A stretch of 44,192 bases of DNA from Cytobacillus purgationiresistens (GCF_030813235.1 NZ_JAUSUB010000038.1:1-44192), one strand, 5' to 3'; positions 25,758 through 34,212 are shown, counted from the first letter of the stretch. The notes: generated by a model not told the origin, from the letters alone. Translations and numbers: made by a program.

Positions 25758-25902
25758 ATCGAACTTTATTATAAAAATCTCATGCTTAATTTATAAAATT
25801 AACTCCACTTTGATCAATCTTTATTCAAAATGGAGTTTTTGCGTTTGCAGCTAGATATGGTTTAGCGACAACTTTTTAATCGATCTTTATTACAAAGCCA
25901 CA
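25758..25902 (+). repeat. 145-bp three-box element, copy C
   Basis: Boxes start at 25758, 25813 and 25879 (spacing 55 and 66). The middle box is the loop of a 12-bp palindrome with one mismatch: AACTCCACTTTG at 25801-25812 against 25826-25837. Similarity again ends at ACA (25900-25902). Orientation is the same as copies A and B. Confidence 0.7.
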
Positions 25903-26184
25903 GCTTTATGAGCATACAGCCACATTGAAAGAAAAAGATAATAATTTTTCAATGAAAACAGATTCCTTTATCTTGATTTTACTCTTTGTATTCTTTGTTA
26001 CTTTCAATGGTGAAATTTGTATAATTTTTTTATAAAAGATATACAGCATTATCATTGGTTTAGAGTTATCTATCTTCCTCGGAAAGCGTCCGCCTGGAGC
26101 GATTTCTTCACATCTTTCTAAAATAGAAGATGAACATTTTTCATGTTTTCACCAAGATTACATTAGAACCATTCAACTAACTAA
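25903..26184. other. Intergenic region before the regulator
   Basis: CGGAAAGCGTCCGCCTGGAG near 26080 looks like a dispersed Bacillaceae repeat piece, which I recall but cannot verify. No gene is visible. Confidence 0.3.
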
Positions 26185-26213
26185 TTGTCACAATTTTTTT
26201 TTGTAGTTATAAT
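26185..26213 (+). promoter_or_regulatory. Promoter of the FadR-type regulator gene
   Basis: TTGTCA (26185-26190) and TATAAT (26208-26213) are 17 bases apart. The palindrome AATTGTCACAATT overlaps the -35 and could serve autoregulation. Confidence 0.65.
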
Positions 26214-26284
26214 TAACAATTATCACTTAATATTTAATGTGGGTTGGGTAAGTGAAATTGAAATAGTTTGGAGCGAATTGAAAT

Positions 26285-27001
26285 ATGATTTTGGAAGAAG
26301 AACTTCAACTATTCATTCGCAATTTGGAAGGGATGGAGGAATATAGGTTACCTCAACGAGCTTATCATACGATTCGGCTTGCCATTCGTGATTTAATTCT
26401 CCCGCCAGGAAAAGCGCTTCTTGAACGAGAAATTAGTGAAACATTACAAATGAGCCGCACACCTGTCAGAGAAGCCTTGGTACGTTTAGAAATGGAAGGT
26501 GTGGTTCGGTTGGTTCCGCGCCGTGGATTCATTGTTGAGCCCATCGAGAAGGAAGATTTAAAAGAAGTTTATGAAATTATTAAGACTTTGGACGGCCTTG
26601 CTATCGAAATGGCGACGGCAAATGCGACCGACGAAGAACTTGATCGTTTGGAAGCCATTATCGAAGAACAGCAAGTAACACTAAAAAACGAGAACTTGAA
26701 GCAATGGTCATTCCTGGACGATTTATTCCATGCAACCATCGTTGAATATGCAAACAATAAACGTTTGAGTGCGGTAATTGACAGTTTTGCTGACCAATCA
26801 TACCGGGCGAGGTTATTCACTATTAAGGAACGCCCCATCCCAACCCGTTCAATTATCGAACATAAAGCTATCGTTTCATGCATGCGGGCAAAAGATGAAA
26901 AAGCTGCGAGTATTCTAATTCAATCCCACCGAATACGGGCCCAAAAGGAAATTCTCGAAGTACTTGATAAAATTACCCATACTGAAATCATAAAAAACTA
27001 G
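26285..27001 (+). CDS. GntR-family regulator, FadR subfamily (FCD domain)
   Basis: A 238-aa regulator. The winged helix covers about residues 20-85 with the recognition helix in SRTPVREALVRLEMEGVV and the wing VPRRGFIV; the rest is an all-helical FCD ligand domain with the metal-binding histidines expected around FHATIV, IIEHKAIV and SHRIRA. FadR-type proteins respond to organic acids. Gene order with a dicarboxylate-type transporter, tartrate dehydrogenase and glycerate kinase points to tartrate or a breakdown product as effector. A bidirectional terminator separates it from the convergent transporter gene. Confidence 0.9.
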   Translation: MILEEELQLFIRNLEGMEEYRLPQRAYHTIRLAIRDLILPPGKALLEREISETLQMSRTPVREALVRLEMEGVVRLVPRRGFIVEPIEKEDLKEVYEIIKTLDGLAIEMATANATDEELDRLEAIIEEQQVTLKNENLKQWSFLDDLFHATIVEYANNKRLSAVIDSFADQSYRARLFTIKERPIPTRSIIEHKAIVSCMRAKDEKAASILIQSHRIRAQKEILEVLDKITHTEIIKN

Positions 27002-27040
27002 AAAAGCGGTCTTCTCTATTGCAGAGAAGACCGCTTTTTA
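27002..27040. terminator. Bidirectional terminator between regulator and transporter genes
   Basis: A long perfect stem (AAAAGCGGTCTTCTCT and its complement) around a short loop carries A residues on one side and T residues on the other, so it works for both converging genes. Confidence 0.9.
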
Positions 27041-27061
27041 CCTTGTCGTTGGTATATTTGG

Positions 27062-28708
27062 TTACATCAAATGGCCGAAGATAATCGGTACATAGAAATA
27101 AACGACAATGACTGTGAAAATGAGTGAGAACAAATTGAGCCATACACCAGTTAGGGCCATGGTGCTCATTTTTACATAGCCAGTCCCAAATACTATAGCG
27201 TTCGGCGGGGCAGCAACAGGGAACATATAAGCGAATGTCGCCCCCATATTTGCCGCCACCATCAACACAATCGGGTCGGTTCCCAGAGTTGCAGCCGCTA
27301 CAGCGACAATCGGATAGACCATGGTCGCCGTAGCTGTGTTCGAAGTGAATTCGGTCATGATGGTAATTGTGCCAACGATTAATGCAATGGTAATAAAGAG
27401 TGGGATATTACCGAAGTCGGTTAGTTGTCCGCCGATCCATTGATCAAGTCCGGAATTCATAATACCGGCAGCCAATGCAAGACCACCTCCAAAGAGCCAT
27501 AAAATTCCCCAAGGAAGCTTCAAGACTGTATCCCAATCTAAAATGTTTCCACCTTTATTTTTTGCTGGAATAGTAAATAGGAGAATGCCTGCGAATAGAG
27601 CGATTAGGGTATCATCCAAACCTGGTATAAAACTATTCAGGACAAAGCTGCGTGTGATCCATGCAATTCCTGTGAGGGTAAAGACCGTCAATACGACTTT
27701 TTCTTCGTAACTCATTTTTCCTAGGTCATTTAGTTCTTTCTTAACAATATTCCGACCTCCCGGAATACTTTTTAATTTTAAAGGAAATGCAATTTTTGTG
27801 AGGTAAAGCCAGATGATGGGAATCAGAATTACTACCATAGGGACACCAAAAAGCATCCAGCGTGCAAATGAGATTTCAATACCATACAAACTATTGACAG
27901 TGGCAGCTAAAATGATATTCGCCGGTGCGCCAACTAGTGATCCAAAACCGCCGATTGTTGCAGAATAAGCTGTACCGAGCATCAATGCAGTTCCGAATGG
28001 AAATTTGCCTGGTGTCGTATCGATTGTGCTGCTGTCTTTAAGCGAATCTGCTACATGCTTAGTAACGGCCAAACTGATTGGCACCATCATCATGGTGGTA
28101 GCTGTGTTGGAAATGAACATAGATAAAAATGCGGTAGCCACCATAAAACCTAAAATGAGCGTACTTGGATTAGTCCCGACAAATGAAATGATGGATAATG
28201 CAATACGTTTATGCAAATTCCATTTTTCCATGGATAGCGCTATCATAAAACTTCCGGCAAATAGAAAAATCAAAGGATCTCCATAGTTAGCGGAAACGGC
28301 TCCTGTCTCCATTACACCTAGTAGAGGGAATAATAACAATGGAAGCAACGAAGTGATTGGAATTGGCATAGCCTCTGTTACCCACCATGTAGCAATCCAG
28401 GCAACTACCGCCAAAACTGTTACAGCAGTTGCTGACATGTCTTCAGGAGACACCAATAACTTAATTAGTAGAAAAAGGGCAGGTCCTAGTACTAGCCCAA
28501 TTAACTGGGGCTTGGAGTAATTAGCTGATTTCTCGTGCGGCTTTTTAGAATTAGCACTTTTCACCTTTTCTTCCTCAGAGAGATCAACACTTGAACGTGC
28601 GGCGGTTCTCATTGCCAAGAGATTGAGTGTTAAAATCGCTTTCATCATTGCTTTAGCTTGATCGTTCCATGCCCACATCTGAGACCAAAATCTTTTTGCA
28701 GTTGTCAT
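27062..28708 (-). CDS. DASS/SLC13-family anion symporter, likely tartrate importer
   Basis: A 548-aa transporter with about 12 hydrophobic segments after a 75-residue charged N-terminal extension. Both SNT motifs that bind sodium and carboxylate in the VcINDY family are present (ISNTATT in the first half, TSNTATA in the second), and GAPANIIL and FPVAAPPNAIVFG are typical. It should import a di- or tricarboxylate with sodium. I choose ATG 28708: AAAGGGGA is eight bases upstream, while ATG 28714 would leave only two. It diverges from the dehydrogenase gene and shares its promoter sequence, which supports tartrate as substrate by context. Confidence 0.88.
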   Translation of the reverse strand: MTTAKRFWSQMWAWNDQAKAMMKAILTLNLLAMRTAARSSVDLSEEEKVKSANSKKPHEKSANYSKPQLIGLVLGPALFLLIKLLVSPEDMSATAVTVLAVVAWIATWWVTEAMPIPITSLLPLLLFPLLGVMETGAVSANYGDPLIFLFAGSFMIALSMEKWNLHKRIALSIISFVGTNPSTLILGFMVATAFLSMFISNTATTMMMVPISLAVTKHVADSLKDSSTIDTTPGKFPFGTALMLGTAYSATIGGFGSLVGAPANIILAATVNSLYGIEISFARWMLFGVPMVVILIPIIWLYLTKIAFPLKLKSIPGGRNIVKKELNDLGKMSYEEKVVLTVFTLTGIAWITRSFVLNSFIPGLDDTLIALFAGILLFTIPAKNKGGNILDWDTVLKLPWGILWLFGGGLALAAGIMNSGLDQWIGGQLTDFGNIPLFITIALIVGTITIMTEFTSNTATATMVYPIVAVAAATLGTDPIVLMVAANMGATFAYMFPVAAPPNAIVFGTGYVKMSTMALTGVWLNLFSLIFTVIVVYFYVPIIFGHLM

Positions 28709-28822
28709 AAACATTTCCCCTTTCTTTTCTGCATGAATTTTTATTCCTCACTAAATGAGACCGCTTACATTAAGGTAAGAATCTTACTTCAGATACAATT
28801 ATAAAACCTTACTAGATAGGAT

Positions 28823-28977
28823 TCTATATCAATGAATACATTAAAGTCAATGTACAAAAACAAAAGATTCAAATTATTTAACAAAAAACCTTATTTAAAG
28901 CATTTTGAATGAGTTTTTTAATTTTTACAATTTTAAAAAAATAATTTATATTGACATTAACGTATTCATTATATAAT
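28823..28977. promoter_or_regulatory. Divergent promoters with a shared inverted operator sequence
   Basis: Rightward: TTGACA (28951-28956) and TATAAT (28972-28977), 15 bases apart. Leftward: TTGACT (28850-28845) and TATAGA (28828-28823), 16 apart. The 20 bases around each -35 are near-identical in opposite orientation (28832-28851 against 28950-28969, two mismatches), including GTATTCAT. The same regulator, probably the neighbouring FadR-type protein, could bind both. Confidence 0.7.
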
Positions 28978-29034
28978 AATCAATCTAACATCAAAAAATA
29001 TGCCATCAACGGCACTTAATAGGAGGAAGTAAAA

Positions 29035-30132
29035 ATGAACGAAACAAAAAAATTTCGATTAGCAGTTATTCCGGGTGATGGAATAGGGAAAGAAGTGGTC
29101 AAAGAAGGAATGCGAGTGCTTGAGTATTTGGCTGAAGAATCGAATGGTCAATTTTCTTTTGAAAGCGATTACTTTCCGTGGGGCTGCGAATATTATCTGG
29201 AAAATGGCAAAATGATGGATGAAGACGGTGTAGAGAAAATCAGAAATCATGATGCGATTTATTTTGGAGCTGTTGGATTCCCGGGTGTTCCAGATCACAT
29301 CAGTTTATGGGGGTTACGTCTAGCAATCTGCCAAGGGTTCGATCAATGGGCGAATATCCGTCCAGTAGAATTTTTACCAGGAGTGCCAAGAAGATTGAAT
29401 CATCCAGATGTAGATAATCTAAACTGGGTGTTGGTACGTGAAAATTCTGAGGGAGAATATTCAGGTATCGGGGGCCGAAATTTTGCTGGCCGCGGAACTG
29501 GCAATGAAGTCGCTGTCCAATCATCTTTGTTCACAGAAAAAGGTTGCGAACGGATTATTCGTTTCGCATTTGACTTGGCACGGACCCGCGATAAGAAAAA
29601 AGTAACCAGCGTAACGAAGAGCAATGCGCAGCAATACGGTATGGTGTTATGGGATGAAGTTTTTGCGCGAGTCAGTAAGGATTATCCAGATGTCGAAACA
29701 GATCAGTGGCTCGTTGATGCAATGGCGGCACAGTTTGTTTTGCATCCTGAAGAGTTAGAGGTCGTGGTAGCCTCTAATTTATTTGCAGACATTTTGTCAG
29801 ATCTAGGAAGTGCCCTTGCCGGAAGTCTTGGATTGGCTGCCAGTGCAAACCTGAATCCGAAAAGACGAACGCCAAGCATGTTTGAATCCGTCCATGGATC
29901 GGCCCCGGATATCGCTGGAAAAGGGATAGCTAATCCTATTGGTACCATTGGAAGCGCGGCATTGATGCTGGACCACCTTGGATTAAAAGATGAAGCAACC
30001 CGTTTAAATAAAGCAATCGAAGAAACAACAAGACAAGGCATCCTGACCCGTGATCTAGGCGGTTCATTCGATACTGTAGAAGTTACAAATGCAATTATAA
30101 AAAATTTAGCGAAAGTGAAGGCAAAAGCTTAA
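29035..30132 (+). CDS. Tartrate dehydrogenase / D-malate dehydrogenase
   Basis: A 365-aa member of the isocitrate/isopropylmalate dehydrogenase family. VIPGDGIGKEV opens the fold, RENSEGEYSGIGG holds the substrate-binding arginine loop, ASNLFADILSDL supplies metal-binding aspartates and HGSAPDIAGKGIANP the NAD site. It is close to the YcsA/DmlA type that oxidises tartrate or D-malate and can decarboxylate meso-tartrate to D-glycerate. AGGAGG lies eight bases before ATG. It is first in an operon with glycerate kinase, though an intervening terminator will reduce read-through. Confidence 0.9.
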   Translation: MNETKKFRLAVIPGDGIGKEVVKEGMRVLEYLAEESNGQFSFESDYFPWGCEYYLENGKMMDEDGVEKIRNHDAIYFGAVGFPGVPDHISLWGLRLAICQGFDQWANIRPVEFLPGVPRRLNHPDVDNLNWVLVRENSEGEYSGIGGRNFAGRGTGNEVAVQSSLFTEKGCERIIRFAFDLARTRDKKKVTSVTKSNAQQYGMVLWDEVFARVSKDYPDVETDQWLVDAMAAQFVLHPEELEVVVASNLFADILSDLGSALAGSLGLAASANLNPKRRTPSMFESVHGSAPDIAGKGIANPIGTIGSAALMLDHLGLKDEATRLNKAIEETTRQGILTRDLGGSFDTVEVTNAIIKNLAKVKAKA

Positions 30133-30144
30133 TTTAAAGAAAAT

Positions 30145-30178
30145 GTCGTAATCGATAAAATTCGATTGCGACTTTTTT
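30145..30178 (+). terminator. Intercistronic terminator between dehydrogenase and glycerate kinase
   Basis: GTCGTAATCG pairs with CGATTGCGAC (one G-U) and is followed by six T residues. It would lower kinase expression relative to the dehydrogenase. Confidence 0.8.
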
Positions 30179-30205
30179 CTAAGTCGGAAAAGGCAGGTGT
30201 GAAAT

Positions 30206-31351
30206 ATGAAGGTCTTGATAGCGATGGATTCTTTCAAAGGAAGTTTATCATCTATAGAAGGAAGCGCAGCAATTACAGCAGGAATTAAAGAGGTTTATCA
30301 ATATGCAGATATTAAAGTGCTTCCATTGGCCGATGGTGGGGAAGGGACAGTTGAGGCAATTGTGAAAGCGACAGGCGGAAAATTGTTCACTATTCCAGTG
30401 ACAGGTCCACTCCACGAAGAAGTGAGTGCAATTTATGGAATCTTAGGCGACCAAAAGACAGCGGTCATCGAAATTGCTGCCGCATGCGGACTTCCACTCA
30501 TTCCAGATGAACAACGAAATCCGTTAATTACCACGTCGTACGGTGTAGGTGAACTGATTATAGATGCTATTGAAAAAGGGTGCCAGGACTTCATCATCGG
30601 TTTAGGCGGAAGCGCAACAAATGACGGGGGAGTCGGAATGCTCCAGGCCCTGGGTTTCCGTTTCCTTGATTCAAATGGCAAGCAAGTGGATTCAGGCGGA
30701 CAAGCGCTAAAAGATATTCGCCAGATAGGCGATAAAAGTGTCCATCCTGCAGTGAAAAAGGCGACATTTAAAGTTGCTTGCGATGTGACCAATCCGCTGT
30801 TCGGCGAAAAGGGGGCAGCGTATATTTTTGGGCCTCAAAAAGGCGCCTCCCCAGAGATGGTATTGGAACTTGATCAGGGACTTCGGAATTTGGCGAAAGT
30901 AGTGGCTGAAGAATTTGATCGAGATATCCATTCGATAGAAGGAGCTGGCGCTGCAGGCGGGTTAGGAGCTGCGTTTCTCGGATTTTTGCAGGCTGAACTA
31001 AACAGCGGCATCGAATTAATACTTGAGAGCATTGGGATGAAAGAGCAAATCCAAGGCATGGATATCGTCATAACAGGAGAAGGAAAGTTAGATGGTCAAA
31101 CCTCCATGGGGAAAACAGCAATGGGTGTGGCTCAAATGGCTGAAAAACAAGGGGTTCCTGTCATTGCGTTAGCTGGAAGTGTCACAGAAGAAGCAGCCGA
31201 TTTAAACGACCTGGGAATCACTTCATATTTCTCTATCATGACGAAACCCATGTCATTAGTAGAAGCAATAAATCCAAAGACGGCAATGATTAATCTGCAA
31301 GTAACAACGGCACAATTATTTCGGTTGATCAAAAAAATGAAAAAAGTGTAG
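30206..31351 (+). CDS. Glycerate kinase (GarK/GlxK family)
   Basis: A 381-aa kinase of the GarK/GlxK family, which phosphorylates D-glycerate, usually to 2-phosphoglycerate. Hallmarks are MKVLIAMDSFKGSLSS at the N-terminus, PLADGGEGTVEA, the glycine-rich GLGGSATNDGGVGMLQALG, and GAGAAGGLGA with ITGEGKLDGQT toward the end. AAAGGCAGGTG precedes ATG. It completes the route from tartrate through D-glycerate to glycolysis. Codon use in this cluster looks less AT-rich than in the flanking islands, consistent with a resident operon. Confidence 0.93.
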   Translation: MKVLIAMDSFKGSLSSIEGSAAITAGIKEVYQYADIKVLPLADGGEGTVEAIVKATGGKLFTIPVTGPLHEEVSAIYGILGDQKTAVIEIAAACGLPLIPDEQRNPLITTSYGVGELIIDAIEKGCQDFIIGLGGSATNDGGVGMLQALGFRFLDSNGKQVDSGGQALKDIRQIGDKSVHPAVKKATFKVACDVTNPLFGEKGAAYIFGPQKGASPEMVLELDQGLRNLAKVVAEEFDRDIHSIEGAGAAGGLGAAFLGFLQAELNSGIELILESIGMKEQIQGMDIVITGEGKLDGQTSMGKTAMGVAQMAEKQGVPVIALAGSVTEEAADLNDLGITSYFSIMTKPMSLVEAINPKTAMINLQVTTAQLFRLIKKMKKV

Positions 31352-31424
31352 TGAGCTTAATCATTCGAAATCTAAAATAAAAGTTAAAGAAAAAATGGAA
31401 AAATGATAAGAATATTTCCAGAAC

Positions 31425-32010
31425 GTTGATGCAGTTGTACTTTGTAAAGTTAAATGCCTCATCGAAAGAATAATCAATTTAAATAGGTAAATGGAGCATT
31501 CCTGTTAGAAGGGTTTTCGGGGACTTGAAATAGAAAGAGCCCTCTTGGTATGATGCGGGGTGTCAAATCGTGTGGCGAAATGACCCCTAACTTAGATAAC
31601 CAATGAGGACTCCAAAGTGGATTTTAAACAAAATCAGAAAATAAATCAAGTCACTGAAAAAACTCTCGTAGTCGGAATTGATATTGCGAAGCGAAAACAC
31701 TTCGCTTGCTTTGTCGATGACCGTGGGCGTGTGCTTCAAAAATCTTTCTCGGTATTACAGTCCAGCGATGGTTTCGATCGTTTTTATCAACGTATTTTGA
31801 CTGCCATGAAAGAAAACGAAAAAACGGAAGTCATTGTCGGGATTGAACCTACCGTCCATTATTGGCTTAATCTAGCCTATTTCCTTGAGGAACGGGGCAT
31901 TCCCCTGGCTATGATCAACCCTATGCACGTCAAACGGACGAAGGAAGAAGATAGCAGCCAATTAAAAGCGTGGCAAGGAATAATAGATATATTGATAAAG
32001 AAACAGAGGA
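31425..32010 (+). mobile_element. IS110-family remnant with non-coding left end
   Basis: About 190 non-coding bases (31425-31616) precede a truncated transposase. The stretch contains several short complementary segments and ends at the transposase start, the place where IS110-family elements encode their guide RNA. The right part of the element is missing. Boundaries are approximate. Confidence 0.6.
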
Positions 32011-32066
32011 GCAGTGCAGCTGACAGCATTAAAAAGACCATGTTCATTTTAGTTTCCATTGAATAA
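31617..32066 (+). pseudogene. Truncated IS110-family transposase
   Basis: From GTG 31617 about 125 residues match the DEDD_Tnp_IS110 domain: VVGIDIAKRKHFACFVDD with the first catalytic aspartate, VIVGIEPTVHYWLNLAYFL with the glutamate, and LAMINPMHVKRTKE. The expected continuation (SPTKTDAKDA-type motif, then the serine-containing C-terminal domain) is absent; unrelated residues follow to a stop at 32066. Full-length members are about 400 aa, so it is inactive. Confidence 0.8.
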
Positions 32067-32151
32067 AAACTAGCAATATAGTAAAATTGATACATATCTA
32101 TTTTGTTTTATTTTTTGCTATCCTACTTGGATTAGCGGTGAACTAACAATT

Positions 32152-32226
32152 ACGACCTTTGGGTTGATCGTTTTATTTGCTTTTGTTGTGAGCAAATAAT
32201 AATCATCACCCACTGGTCGTTTTTTT
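32152..32226 (+). terminator. Leader hairpin with T-tract before the DUF4257 gene
   Basis: ACGACC (32152-32157) pairs with GGTCGT (32215-32220), with TTATTTGC/GCAAATAA as an inner stem, and is followed by T residues. It is another hairpin placed directly before a ribosome binding site. Confidence 0.6.
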
Positions 32227-32260
32227 GTGCCAAATTTTAAAATTAGAAAGGGTGATGTCA

Positions 32261-32629
32261 ATGCTTTTAGATTTGATTACAAGTGCTACCATCGGTTCTC
32301 TAATGGGTTTATTAGCACACGCGAAACGAAACAAAACGATTAAGAAGCCAAGAAACACAAAAAGAACATTCGATCCAGGCTATTTAACGGATATGGGATA
32401 TGGTACTGTTGCTGCAGTTGCTACAGTTATTGTTGCCGATCCAAGCTCAATGGAAAGACTGATTTTGACTTCTTTATTAGCGGGCTTCTTTGCTGATGGA
32501 GCTATGGCAAAATTAGAAGCTACCAATTTACTAAATAACAATGAACAGTTCAAGAATAATCAAGAACAGCTCAATGAGAAGCTGCCTGCACCTAAAAAAT
32601 CAACTAAGTCTGAAGATAAAGAAGAATAA
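32261..32629 (+). CDS. DUF4257-like small membrane protein
   Basis: From ATG 32261 (GAAAGGGTG upstream) the product is 122 aa: a short hydrophobic N-terminus with glycine (LITSATIGSLMGLLAH), a basic stretch KRNKTIKKPRNTKR, two further hydrophobic segments, and a charged tail. This arrangement resembles the DUF4257 family found on Bacillaceae plasmids and islands. Function is unknown. It stands behind its own hairpin leader. Confidence 0.5.
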   Translation: MLLDLITSATIGSLMGLLAHAKRNKTIKKPRNTKRTFDPGYLTDMGYGTVAAVATVIVADPSSMERLILTSLLAGFFADGAMAKLEATNLLNNNEQFKNNQEQLNEKLPAPKKSTKSEDKEE

Positions 32630-32737
32630 ATTAGGGTGCAGTTCTTCTTTACATATTTAGGGAGTATTTTGTGATATAATGTACATAACTACACAGTCGG
32701 TGTCATATAGAAAAAAGGAATGGAAGGAGCAAATTCA

Positions 32738-32989
32738 ATGATGACTCTTAAAGATTTTCTTAATGAAGAAGAGATTCGAGAATTTGAGGAACTTCAAGTT
32801 GAACTCCTAAGTGCTCATAATACAAAAGAAAGGATTAAGATCCAAGCGGAGATTGATGTCTTACTTAGTACTGCACGTTACCGCTATGAGGCTTTTCAAA
32901 ATGAAGAAAGTGAAGCGGCTACGTATGAACTAATTAAAAGACCTTCACCTTATGTACGTCTTAGAACTAAAAAGGAAGCCGTACATTAA
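32738..32989 (+). CDS. Small helical protein of unknown function
   Basis: ATG 32738 follows GGAAGGAG at seven bases and is favoured over the earlier ATG 32720. The 83-residue product is charged and mostly helical, with a heptad-like first half that suggests a coiled coil. TATAAT near 32674 may be its -10. No family is recognised. Confidence 0.55.
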   Translation: MMTLKDFLNEEEIREFEELQVELLSAHNTKERIKIQAEIDVLLSTARYRYEAFQNEESEAATYELIKRPSPYVRLRTKKEAVH

Positions 32990-33052
32990 AAATATTTCTG
33001 TGAGGATCATTAATTCGAATTAATATCAAGTGAATAATAACTTAATGTAGAA

Positions 33053-33103
33053 AGCTCTTTATTTGAAAAGGACTTAAGTCCAGTTCATATAAGGAGTTTT
33101 TTT
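33053..33103 (+). terminator. Leader hairpin with T-tract before the second PP-loop gene
   Basis: AGCTCTTTATTTGAA pairs imperfectly with TTCATATAAGGAGT, closed by a perfect GGAC-TTAA-GTCC tip, then seven T residues. GGAGGAG follows, so the hairpin sits between any promoter and the gene. Confidence 0.55.
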
Positions 33104-33122
33104 ATTGGAGGAGAATTTATCG

Positions 33123-34177
33123 ATGGAACAATTATCACTTTTTGATGCTTGTGAATTTACAATTGAAAAGTCTGTTGAGATAAAGAAAAATATAAAATTG
33201 CTCACATTAGACGAATATGACCATATTCTCATTTCTGAGAGCGGAGGCAAAGATAGTATGGCTTGTTTATTCTATCTATAAGATTTAGGAGTACCAACTT
33301 CTAAAATAGAATTGTGCCACCAGAGTATCGACGGAAGGGCAGCCGACTATGTGGAATTCATGGATTGGCCAGTTACTGAGTCTTATATTGAAGAGGTAGG
33401 TAAACTCTATAACATTCAAACTAGTTTTCAATGGCGTGCAGGTGGCATTCATAATGAATTGATGAGAAAAGACAGTCTAACAGGAGATGTATACTATACT
33501 GATGGTAACCAAATTATTCATTTACCAACAAAGAGTGGCAAGAATAATACTAGATTAAAGTGGCCCGCTATGAGTGCTGATCTTAGGATTAGGTGGTGTA
33601 GCCCGTATGTTTAATCGATGTCTTCAGGAGAGTATTAAATAATCATCCTAAATATAAAGATAAAAAAATCTTGGTAGTTACTGGAGAGCGGCGAGAGGAA
33701 TCACCCAATAGAGCAAAATACGCGGAAACTGAACTTCATGCTTGTAATAATAAGAATAGGTTAGTACATGCTTGGCGTCCTATTATAGATTGGTCTGAGC
33801 AACAGGTATGGGATGAGTATGAGAAGCGTAAGTTCCTAGCACATCCAGCATACTTATTAGGATGGAATCGTACTAGTTGTTTCGGCTGTATTTTTTCAAC
33901 TACCGACTTATGGGCAATGATGAGAGAAATCGCACCAGAGCGCTTTAATAGGCTCGTCCGCAAGGAGAAAGAGCTAAACCATACAATTGATATAAGACGT
34001 CTAACATTGGAAGAGAAGGCAAATATGGGATCAATAAAACGTTTGCCAAATGATCATCGATTAAGTAAGTGGGTGAATCTCGCTCTTAATAAATCCTTCC
34101 ACAAAGATGATTTAATTATGGATAAGTGGGAACAACCTGCAGGAGCCATGTTAGGTTCTATCGGCGGACCTTGTTAG
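33123..34177 (+). pseudogene. Second PP-loop (PAPS-reductase-like) gene, nonsense and frameshift
   Basis: Repaired, this is a 350-aa PP-loop protein: ISESGGKDSMA is the adenylate-binding loop, ELCHQSIDG follows, WCSPY and VVTGERREES lie mid-protein, and NRTSCFGCIFS holds a CxxC. A TAA at 33279 interrupts the frame (a lysine codon in relatives would fit), and one base is missing near 33611-33616, so pieces lie at 33123-33281, 33282-33614 and 33615-34177. GGAGGAG precedes ATG 33123. The N-terminus MEQLSLF is a clamp-binding-type motif. The family is common in phages and islands near DNA repair or modification genes; its substrate is unknown. Confidence 0.8.
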
Positions 34178-34212
34178 TTTAGAAAACATTCTTTATGTAG
34201 CTTTTTATCGCT

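Noticed and set aside
29703..30041. Long antisense frames opposite the tartrate dehydrogenase and glycerate kinase genes
   Set aside because: Antisense openness is a by-product of the codon use of well-supported genes; no starts or motifs.
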